Part shown: positions 47,920-57,164 of the stretch, piece by piece
Position numbering within the stretch: the stretch's first letter is position 1
Layout of the letters: each line of letters opens with the position of its first letter
NCBI GenBank assembly: GCA_034387635.1
Contig: JAOANU010000013.1
Coordinates: 372,001-436,000, forward strand
Source of the DNA: Rhodosporidiobolus odoratus
Lineage: Eukaryota; Basidiomycota; Microbotryomycetes; Sporidiobolales; Sporidiobolaceae
DNA length: 64,000 nt
Direction of reading: 5' to 3'
Position numbers and translations under genes: made by a program
The notes under the pieces: generated by a model
What the model was told of the DNA's origin: nothing
What the model saw: the letters and a program-made list of their open reading frames with translations, nothing else
Database searches by the model: none

Positions 47920-50152
47920 CTACAGCATCCCCTCGATACTTCGGGCTGCCCACCTTACCCCGAAGGGTACCTCCCTATCCTCGTGCTCAAACAGCCGTCG
48001 GTCCACCTTTTGCGTCGCGAACTCCCTAATCCCTCTCACTTCCTTCTCAAGAGCCCACCTAGTCCCGTCCTCATGCGTAGTGACTAACAACCCAGCCTCG
48101 AGGTCGCGGGTTGCGGAGCGGGAACCAAAGTTGGAGGAGCCGACGAGGGTGAGGAAGGGAGGCGAGGGGTGAGAATGTCGCAGTGAGAAGTCGAAGTTGT
48201 GTGGGTCGGGGAGATGCGAGGGCGAGAAGGATTCGGAGGGGATTGGTGCGGGTGGCGAGTAAGGATTCGAGAGGATTGGCGCGAGCCAAATTCCTGCGAG
48301 GTCGCAGGTCAGTCAGCAAGTGTGCATAACCACCAGCAGCAAAGGCCGGCTGTCGATGTAGACAGACAGTAAAGTCGCTGTGGCGAGGGAGAAAACGTAC
48401 CCTTCGCATGATAAGTCCACCCGTCCCTAATCCACTCCCTCATCTCGACATGCTGGTCATCAGCTTTTCTCCTCTCCCGTTCTTGCTCAACCTCCTCGTG
48501 AAATTGCTGGGCAAAGTAGGTGTACGCCGGCGGGATGAAGCGAGAAACGCCTCGGGATTGGTGGAAACCGTTTGCCTATATCCCAAGCAGAGTCAGCATA
48601 ATGGCGCCGGCAGAGCCATGCTAGCGTCAGGCAAGTCAGGTTGAGAGAATATGACGCACCTCCGGCGCCGCGCTGACCACCCTAACCTGCGCCTTACTTC
48701 CTAGCACCAAATCCCGATACTCTCGCCTTAACGCAAAGTACCCGCTCGTCCAATCAAGCGTAGTCCTTCCACCACCAGGCGCAGTTGCCAATTCATTGGC
48801 AGTTTGGAAGATCTCCGGGACAACCAGTTCCGTTTCTTGGCGGATTGAAAAAGGACCCATTTGAAGGACGGGGCGGAGCGAGGTATTGAATTTCTGAAGG
48901 TAGCTGGATCTTGGAGGTGGTACTGATGACATGGAGGTCGGGAAAGAAGAGGTCGCAGGACGGGCGTCGGAAGGAAATGCGGGAAGGGAAGACGAGAGGG
49001 CTTGAGGGCTTCTTCGGGACCAGCCTTGCGTAAACGTTTCCAGCTCATGGGTGGCTTTTTGTCGGAATTCGGGTATCAAGGCGGACTTGAGGTCCTCGAA
49101 TGGGTTCACAGTTGCGTTTGTATCGGGCCATGAGAGGATTGTGGCGGGATGCGGCGTGGAGGTATCGGTTGCTGTGGCAAGATATGAATAGCGCGTAAAG
49201 AGGGACAGCAGAGAAGAAAAATATTCCGCTAAAGGCGCATGTCGGAACAGGATGTAGCGATCTGTCCGGTTGGTAAAGTAATCGTGCGAGAGGTTCGCGC
49301 TAGAACAGGAGGGAAAGAACACAGATTCAGCCTCGTTCCCGAAGACAACACTGCGATGAATATGCAAAGCTTGGGGCGAAGGGGGGCGAAGGAGGCGAAG
49401 GAAGGCGAGTTATAACAAGATAAAAAAGAGGAAACCCGTAAACATACCCGCTTAGGATGACCTCGTCATCCACCCCATAGACTTTCATGTGCTGCAAGCC
49501 CCACCCCTCGTTAAACCGCTTCGGCACCACCTGTCTCTGCCACCCACTCAGCTCGGGAGTATGAAATAACCGTAGTTCGACCTGCTGAGGAAAAGCCGCA
49601 TGGAGGGAAGCGAGCAGGGAGGCGCTGGACGGTTCCGGATGTTCCCGCGTCGAGCGAAGGTAGTCGACGAGAAAGGTAAGGCGTAACGAGGGGTTACTTC
49701 GTAGGGAGGAATGGAGGGTCGCAACCTGCAAACACGAAAAATGACAGAATGAGCCAAAAAGTTCCGGATGAGCAGCGGAGCGAAGGATAGCGTACGAGCT
49801 CCGTCTCCTCCTTTCCTACATATAGACTAGCGAGGAAGACGCGCTCCTTAGCGTGTCGGATCTTGTCCTGCTCACGGGCGAGATCAAGCCGCGGTTAGCC
49901 GTCTGACGGCACGAACCACATATGGAGGGGACGCACGAGTAAGGTCTGGTAGAACTCCGCTGGACTGTAAAGGACCTTGACGCAATCCTCGCCTCTAGTA
50001 GGGAAACAAGGTAGAGTTGATAAATTTGATTCGAGATGAGCGAAAGTTGGATGTCGGAGGTGTTCGGGTGGAATGTGTGGTCGAACTGCAGTGCTGTAGC
50101 TCCGGGCGAGTGACCCGCTAGGGCGAGCTAGAGCGCGACAGCATTCCAGCAT
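47920..50152 (-). CDS. PGS1: Phosphatidylglycerophosphate synthase
   Basis: Pgs1 makes phosphatidylglycerophosphate from CDP-diacylglycerol and glycerol-3-phosphate, the first committed step to cardiolipin, in mitochondria. Six exons (49937-50152, 49796-49867, 49448-49725, 48660-49299, 48401-48575, 47920-48293) give about 584 residues. The N-terminus (CCRALARPSGSLARSYSTAV) looks like a mitochondrial presequence. The two phospholipase D HxKx4D motifs are LQHMKVYGVDDE and TYHAKGIWLAP, the second followed by GSSNFGSRS. Family stretches include AKERVFLASLYVGKEETEL and LSGANLSHDYFTNRTDRY. SRP72 lies 150 bp upstream on the same strand. Confidence 0.93.
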
Positions 50153-50304
50153 ATGAGCCAGGTCAGAGGATGAGCGGAGAGGAGCGGAATAAGCATCTGG
50201 GCCGGCACAGGTGAACGTTGAACGCCGGGTGGAAGCGGAAGTTGCTTATCCTCATTTTCTACTGCGTGTGTTTAGATCTGCTTCGTTATCTACGTTCTCG
50301 TGGA

Positions 50305-51365
50305 CTACCTCTTGCCCTTGCCCTTCTTCTTTCCCCCTCCTCCCTTCTTCCCTCCCGATCCTCCACCTGCCCCACTTGTGCCCGCTTTCTTTTCCTCGGC
50401 CGGTTCCGCTGCGCCTTGCATCAACGCCGCAACCTTCTCCCGCTTCTTGCCTCTCGCCTTCTCCTTCGCCTGGAGAAGCTTGTCCCGCTCACTCGGCCGT
50501 TGACGCTTGGGAATCCAGCGATCCTCTGCCGGAGGCGGAGCGCCTTCCGTCGCTTTGGCTGGCAATGGACGCGAGCGCCGCTTCTTGCGCGGTTGCTCGG
50601 GTCCTTGAGCTACGAATGTGGATGTGGAAGCGACGGGAGCGCGGCGCGGCAGTAAGAGGGAAAGAGGCTGCGACTCGAGGTTCTCGATAGGCGGGACGGA
50701 CAGAGAGGACAAGGTCGAGGGGACAGATGACAGGAAGGATAGGTGAGTATGACAGGCTGTCGAGTTGGCCTCGAGGTCGGCTAGCTCGGGAGAGTCCTGG
50801 TCAGGAAGGGAGAGTCAGAAAGGGCAAGCCGGACGGGAAGGATGGAAGAAACAGACGAGTTCCGCAGTGGCAGCAAGGTCGTCGAAAGCTTCTTGTGCAG
50901 CTGCGTGATTGCCAAGGCGGAAGTGCTGACCGGAGAGGGGCAGATCAGCATGACGAGGCAGCGCAGCGAGAGCGCGGCAGGACGTACCAACTGTGCTCGC
51001 AAGACGCTTCTTCCTCGTACCTCCTCCTCTTTCACGTCATGCTCGTCTTCTGACCCGAGCTCGTTCAGTGCGTCCTGCTCCCTGGCGCTCTTGTAGAGTG
51101 CATATGCCCGTTCGGTTTGGTCGACATGCTGTTCCTCGAGGATGTAGTCAAACTTGTCCAAGGCGAGGAGGACCTGTACTTTGGTACGGTGGGCGAGGTT
51201 ATCGTTGTCGTCGAGGAGTAGGATGCGGTTGCAGGTCTTTAATGCTTGAGGAAGGAAGGGTGGGAGATGGGAGAGTTGCGAGTGGAGGGTGTGGTACAGA
51301 CGTTGGATGCGGGTAGAAGAGTCACTAGCGGGTTTGTGTGACTTGTCTGTTGTGGTTGTAGCCAT
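50305..51365 (-). CDS. SRP72: Signal recognition particle subunit SRP72, unusually short
   Basis: SRP72 pairs with SRP68 on SRP RNA and supports co-translational targeting to the ER. Three exons (50988-51365, 50857-50925, 50305-50796) join in phase to about 312 residues, roughly half the usual length. The N-terminal TPR-like part has LPQALKTCNRILLLDDNDN and KVQVLLALDKFDYILEE. Another helix pair follows, with RAQLHFRLGNHAAAQEAFDD. The central TPR repeats of other SRP72 proteins are missing. The C-terminal RNA-binding region is typical: RKKRRSRPLP, then DRWIPKRQRPSERDK and a Lys/Gly-rich tail. I saw no extra exons in the introns. It is divergent from the LIM gene with only 99 bp between the start codons. 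Confidence 0.83.
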
Positions 51366-51464
51366 GCTTGTTGCAGTCTCAGGCTATCGAGGGTGTGTAA
51401 CAAGACAACTCTCCTCTTCTCGCACTCTCTCAATCATCCTACACTCTCATTACCTCTTCTAGGC
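51366..51464. promoter_or_regulatory. 99-bp bidirectional promoter of SRP72 and the LIM gene
   Basis: Only 99 bp separate the two ATGs, so leaders and promoters must overlap, or one transcript starts inside the other gene. Confidence 0.55.
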
Positions 51465-54439
51465 ATGGGGTTCTGTAGGAGATGCGGTGAAATTACTTCG
51501 GCAGACCGCTGCAAATGCGGCGGAACTTCCAGAGGTGCTGTTCACTTTCCTCTTCTCGTTCCCTCAACATGTTCACCCTGCTCTCGATCTTACCCTTTGC
51601 TACCCAGACTCAACTACCAAGACACTTTTTGGCCCGTCTTCCAGCGACAAGTGGAGCGCTCGGTCAGTCTGCCGCTCTCGCTGCTGGACTCAGGCTCATC
51701 AAACAAAAAGAGGCGGTGCTGACCCTCTCTTCTTGCCCCCATCTGCCCAGTTATGTTGCCCGCACCTCAAACACGACGCCGCCCAACACAGACCTCACTC
51801 CCGCTCTGCCCGCCGCTCGTCAGCAAGACCCTTCCGAGTCGCCAGGCCGCACGCGCCTTCCACCGGCCCGCCCCGCTAGCCCTTCAAAGCTTCATTCCTC
51901 CTTCATTAGGCAGCAGGAGAACAGCGACGAGCTATCCGGGGTCTTCGGCAGTGTCCTCAGTCCCCAGGATCATTGGTGCTGTGCAGCCTGCGAGGTGCCG
52001 TTCAGGCAGGTGCGTTCTTTTCTTTTCTTTTCAAGTCGGTTCTCTTCTTCCTTCCCCGTTGTTTCGCACGGGCGCGCAGGATGCTGTATACTGACTGAGC
52101 CGCTCTGCCGCTGTAGGAAGAAACGATCTACCCCCACCCCGACCATAAGAAGGACATCAAGCTAGCCGAGTTGTTCTTCTGCCGGCAATGCTTCGCCCAG
52201 TCGTTCCGCAAGGGAAACTGGTATGTTCTCCCTTGAGAAGCCTGAAGTCAACGTAATCGTGCACTGCTTGCCAAGGTCAGCGGTCTTCTTTGCTGAGTGA
52301 GGTTGACGCCCTTCACAGCAAGAAGTGCAAGCTTGCCGTTCTCTCCGACGCGCCGTTCGTCAAGCATGACGGAAAGCTTTGGCACGAGGCCTGCTACGTC
52401 TGTTCCTACTGTACGGTACGCCAACCTGTCTGCTTCAGCTGGCACGTTCTTCGCTGACACGGCCTGCTTTTCAGAATCCCTCGACGTCGGCCATCATCGA
52501 CTTTGCCGGACGTCCGTCATGTGAAGCGTGCTTCGACGGCGAAGCGTACCGGAAAAACGGAATCGCTCCTTCCCCTCACCTCTCCCAGTCAGAGTTCCTC
52601 AAGATGCCCGTCTCGGTTCCTCCGGCACCGAGCAAATGGGGTCGTCCCTCTAGCACGTCCTCTCCTCCCAAGGCTCGACCCACGCCAAAGACCAGTGTCT
52701 GGAGTGCGACATTGCCGGTCACGAGCGAGACCTCTGGTCTGGTCGGTCTGGGCGTCCAGTCTTCCGAGTCCTCCTCCGTCGACCTCAAGCCAAAAGCCTG
52801 GCGGGTTCAGCAAGAACGCGATCGTTCTCCCATTGTCACCTCGCTCAACGAGCTAGGCGAGAGGCTGCGCAAGGCCGGTTTTGAGGATGTACCCCGCTCG
52901 AGCAGTCCCACCGAAGCGGGTGCCAGCAGAAGTCCGGTCACCAGTCCGTCAACGACGTCCTCTCGCCCAGCGAGCATTCGAGCGCGGTCAGCCTCACCCT
53001 CGAAATGTATTTTCTCCTCAACAGTCGCTACACCTGCGTCCACGACCGCGCTTCGCCCGGTCTCTCCGATCAAGCCGAATGTGAACAAGTCCGCGCCTTG
53101 GGCGGCCGCACACGGTCGTTCGTGGTCAACGCCCGTCGCCAAGCTCTCTTCTTCCTCTGCTTCCCCAGCACGGCCAGTCCTCGTCCCTGTTCAACCCTCC
53201 TCTGCCAACCTCCGGCCGGTCTCTACCGCGGCGTCGTCCGCTGGCAAGTCGCAAGACTTTCCCGCCAACCCCCCGCCGCCTGCTCAGGCGAGATCTGAAG
53301 AGCTATGCCCGGTGTGTGAGAAGGATCTCGGCTACGGCAAATTTGTCGAATTGCCCAAGACGGGTCAGCTCATGCATCACGATTGCTTCCGCTGCGAAGG
53401 CTGTGACAAAGCACTCGGCGCGGGAAAGCACGCTGAGGTAGAAGGCAAGTGGTGGCACCAGGCTGTACGTACTGATCATGCCCGATACGCTTGATGCGTA
53501 ATCTCCCCGAAGAAGGGCGACCTTCCCAAACTTACCTTGCTTTTTCCCCAGTGCACACCTCCTCCAACCCGTTATCGCGCCATCGTCACATCTCTTGCTG
53601 AGCCCGAATCGCCGATCGACTCTGCCTACCCCTCTCCCGCCCCGATCCTTACATCTCCGCTGGAAAGTGACGAGCCTTCCTGTTTCGCTTGCGGTCAACT
53701 CTTAGGTTATGGCCGCAGCCTGACAGCCCCGAAAAGTGGCAAGAGGTATCATCAGGAATGCTTTACGTGTGCGAAGTGCGAAGGCCCGTTCGCAGCGACC
53801 GTCGGCGAACGAGGCTTTGTCGAGGTTGGCGGCCTGGCTTATCATGACAAAGTAGGCCTTCGGATATTACTGTGATCCTCCGTGCTTCCGACCGTGCTAA
53901 CGCTTCTCCTACTGTCCTCAGTGTGCGCCACCTCCCGCCTCACCGTCTCCAGGTATCCGTTCTTCGCCATTCTTCGCCGCCGACGTCGGCACCCTCTCCG
54001 CCTCTCGTACTGTCCGTCCTCTCTCCAATTCGACCTTGCTCTCTTTCCCACCGCGTCACATCCCTCCCGAGCCGCTCTCGCCCTTCTCCCATCCTTCCGT
54101 CTTTTCCAGGCGTCCTCGACCTCCAGCAGGACTGGGGGGCCTTCTCGTCTGCGCTGGGTGCGGGGTTAGAGCGACGGAGAAGGAAACCAAGGCTGGCCCT
54201 CGCAGTCGGAGATACCATCCGACATGTCTCGTCTGTGTCGATTGCGGGCGAGGGCTAGACAGCGAGTGTCGAGTTGGAGCGGACGCCAAGCTTCGGTGCG
54301 AGAGTTGCAGGGTTCGTCCTGTTCCTTCTCACAGGCCATGTTTTCGCACGCTGAGATTTTTCCGATTGATCTACAGAAAACGGAAGCTCGACTCAGCCAG
54401 CGCTCAACTTTGACTGTCGTTTCCGCCGGCCGATTGTAG
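51465..54439 (+). CDS. Multi-LIM domain protein
   Basis: LIM domains are paired zinc fingers for protein contacts; fungal relatives act in cell polarity or at the cytoskeleton. Nine exons (51465-51534, 51608-51662, 51751-52009, 52117-52220, 52319-52415, 52475-53464, 53552-53851, 53922-54311, 54377-54439) give about 775 residues. The N-terminal CRRCGEI and CKCGGTS form a short zinc motif. Then come a LIM pair (CCAACEVPFRQ to FFCRQCF; CKKCKLAV to HEACYVCSYC), a Ser/Pro-rich linker of about 250 residues, and three more: CPVCEKDLGYGKF with HHDCFRCEGC, CFACGQLLGYGR with HQECFTCAKC, and CAGCGVRATEKE with HPTCLVCVDC. The last exon is the least certain; reading through its donor gives a slightly different tail. 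Confidence 0.85.
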
Positions 54440-54661
54440 GCCGCAGGGGCTCTCTTAGAGCATCAAGTTTCGTTGTCTCCAGTCGGAGTCTACCAGGACC
54501 TTCCCTTGTCCTTTCTTGTTGCTTTCTTCATGCAAGCTTTGCCCTTTCAACCGTACCATTGTATTTTCCTGTCCTTTCTCACTGTTGTCGCAAGACAACC
54601 ATCCAGACGACAATACAGCTTGAGAGATGGACAAGCGCGACGCTGTAACCCTCGGGTATAG
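54440..54661. other. Short convergent intergenic region
   Basis: 3' flanks of the LIM gene (+) and TRM10 (-). Nothing further was seen. Confidence 0.5.
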
Positions 54662-56070
54662 CTACGGCAAGACTGGCGCATCTGTCGCCTCCTTCGGCTC
54701 CTCCCGCCTCGCCTCGTCCGTCGGTGCTTCTTCGCTTGGCTTCAATCCCTCCGCAGCCGCCTCGTCGTCCTCCTCCTCTTCTTGCGCAACGTAAACGCCA
54801 TCGTTGTCCTCCGTCGCCTCGTTTGCGTCAGGTGCTGCGTCGTCTTGCCCCTCTTTGCCCTCGCGACGCTTCTTCCTCCCATCCGGATCAAACTTGCGCT
54901 CCGGCATAGTCTTGCGCAAGGCCTCCCTCCATCCGCCGTCGGGATTGGCGACGTAGTTGACGAGGATCTCGTAGACCTGGTTGACCGTAAGGACCTTGCG
55001 GGTCTGCATCTCGGGAAGGTGCTCGCCAATTGGCAGCTGGGCGTGCCGGATGCCCAACTTTTCCGCCTTGTTGAGGCAGAGCAATTTGTATCGATTGCGG
55101 TCGACGATGCCGCCCAAGACGTAGGTCGTGCCGGGCTCCAGGGAGGAGAGGACGTTGGGGGAATCGCCCGTGAGGTAGACGATGGAGGACTGGGGAGCCG
55201 TTGACCGTGGCTGGCCTCGGAAGACACCCATTGCGACAGTCGGTGCCGGAGATGATGCGTATTCAGGAGAAGGGGTCTCTAGGTTGGCGGAAACTTCCAC
55301 ATTGGGTCGGACGGCGGTGACGGGAAGAGTATCGTCCGGCTCGGTGGACACTGCGCTAGGCGTCGACGTAAGCAGCTCCTGGTTTGCACCTGCCTTCGCG
55401 ACCGTAGCCAGATCAGCCCTGGCCCCCTCATATAGGACCTCCATCCCCTCTTCCCACCATTCGACGCCTTTCCAACTGGCCCAGTCTTTCCGTCGCTCGA
55501 AAGACTCGCGAAGTCGACCGTTGAAGGACGAGATCAAGAGGGGGAAAGGTCGTTTCGTGCTGCGATTGGCGGAATAGCAGTAGGCCAGCTGCGAGGCCAT
55601 CGACTTGACTTCCTGCGGATTTGCGAAAGTTGGACCATGGCCGAATGGAAAGTAGGGCTTAAGTCGGAGCGTACCTTGTCTGTCATCAGGTCGTCAAAGC
55701 CCATATCTATAACGATCCTAGCTCCGTGCGGCGTCTGCTTCCCTACGCCCTTCTTTTTCTTCGACGGCGGTTTTTCCATTAGACCCTCGGCAACCATCCT
55801 TCGCACTTCGGAGCTCTTGGCTTTCCGCTTCTCCTTCTCGTGCGCTCGACGCTGCAATTTCATTGCCTGGAAGGCCTCCTCCTTGCGTTGACGCTTCAAG
55901 GCGGACTTGCTCATGACTGGAGCGGGTTGATCGGAAGGGGCAGGCTCGCCCGCCGTGGACGGCGTGCTCGCGGTGGTCTCCAGTGGTGGTTGGGAGACAC
56001 TGTCGGCTGTTACAGCTTCTGGTGTAGGCTGAGACGAGGGAACTGGCGGCGCAGATGGAATGGGGTTCAT
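54662..56070 (-). CDS. TRM10: tRNA (guanine(9)-N1)-methyltransferase
   Basis: Trm10 is a SPOUT-fold enzyme that methylates N1 of purine 9 in tRNA, using S-adenosylmethionine. Two exons (55675-56070, 54662-55612) give about 448 residues. The N-terminus is Pro/Thr/Ser-rich, followed by a basic helix (SKSALKRQRKEEAFQAMKLQ). The catalytic domain has ARIVIDMGFDDLMTDKEVKS, QLAYCYSANRSTKRPFPL, IVYLTGDSPNVL, YVLGGIVDRNRYKLLCLNKA and IRHAQLPIGEHL, with RKVLTVNQVYEIL after it. The acidic C-terminal tail of about 80 residues is extra. A Met at residue 53, directly before the basic helix, is an alternative start. Confidence 0.93.
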
Positions 56071-56339
56071 GGCGAGCTCTTCTCCTGTTACCGGAACGCG
56101 ATGGGTGTTATATGGATGTGCTTATTCTGTGAGCTTGTGTGATTCCTTCAGGCTTAGTGTGTGGTTTGGGAGAGGAGAAGGAAAGGTTGACTTCCCTACT
56201 CAGCCTCTCCCATAGTCAAGTTATACACAGCAGAGCCAAGCAGCACGGCGTCAGAAGTCTCTCCCCGATCATTGTCCACCGGTGTACACTCGACACGCCC
56301 TTGCGACCGCCCTCCCTTCCCTCGCTCCTCCCGCTTTCG
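56071..56339. promoter_or_regulatory. Divergent promoter region of TRM10 and the gene at 56340
   Basis: 269 bp between the assigned start codons. The (+) frame is also open upstream to an ATG at 56139, so the region may be partly coding. Confidence 0.4.
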
Positions 56340-57044
56340 ATGCCTTTACCACGAGCTCTCAGCTTCCTGTCCCTGCCTTTCGCATCCGCCGCTTCCTCAG
56401 GCGAGCTGGTATCTTCACCTTCGGCCGACTCTCCCGCGCCCGCATCCTCCCAGACGGACCGCAACCGCAAAAAGCGCGCGCAGAAAAAGCGCGCCTGCGC
56501 CCGCCGTCGAAGTCGAGCGGGTACGGAAGAGCACCAAGCGGAACAAGTCGGCGAAGCGGACGAAGACCTCGTCGTCGAACCGATACGCGCAGAACACGCA
56601 GGAGAGGAGGATTCCGCGCCCGAAGCGGACGACGACGAAACCTATCTGGACCGGCACCTGGCACGAACGGCACAGAGGGCGGGAACGCCGACGGGTCCCC
56701 CTCCCGGCGACGATGAGAGGGTCGAGCTACCTTCAACGCCGGAAGCGAGGCGGCAGGCGGTGAAAGCGGCGGCGCAGCGACACCTCGTCGAGGGTAAGAA
56801 AAAGAAAAGCACGGCGGTCCGGGAAGGGTATCCTGCACGCGTCAAGCTTCCGCCGGGTGCCGGTCAGGTGGAGGGCATGCCCGAGGTTCGAAGTACGCCA
56901 GAGCGGGTCAAGAAGCTCGAGGAGGCGGGGTTTGTACCGCTAGTCGACGAACGGGGCATGCTGAAGGTTGGTTTGCGAGTCGGCGACGAGGCGGTTCTGG
57001 TACATCAGCCTGGAGCGACGGAGCCAATTGTATTGCGCATGTGA
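56340..57044 (+). CDS. Unknown charged protein, single exon
   Basis: I do not recognise the family. The frame gives 234 residues from 56340 (MPLPRALSFLSL); an in-frame ATG at 56139 would add 67. The first 20 residues are mildly hydrophobic, then a strongly basic stretch (RNRKKRAQKKRACARRRSR) looks like a nuclear or nucleolar signal. An acidic middle follows. The C-terminal third looks folded: TPERVKKLEEAGFVPLVDER, GMLKVGLRVGDEAVLVHQPG. It lacks introns, unlike nearly all neighbours. It sits between TRM10 (divergent) and MPP10 (convergent). Confidence 0.5.
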   Translation: MPLPRALSFLSLPFASAASSGELVSSPSADSPAPASSQTDRNRKKRAQKKRACARRRSRAGTEEHQAEQVGEADEDLVVEPIRAEHAGEEDSAPEADDDETYLDRHLARTAQRAGTPTGPPPGDDERVELPSTPEARRQAVKAAAQRHLVEGKKKKSTAVREGYPARVKLPPGAGQVEGMPEVRSTPERVKKLEEAGFVPLVDERGMLKVGLRVGDEAVLVHQPGATEPIVLRM

Positions 57045-57164
57045 GCCACCTCGACCTGATGAGCAGTCTCGTTATGTCGCGAGGCAAAGCTTTCCTCGCA
57101 CTCTCTCGATGCCCAAACACTATTGACTCGAAGATGACAAACGACGGTCAACTATTGCAAAGCT

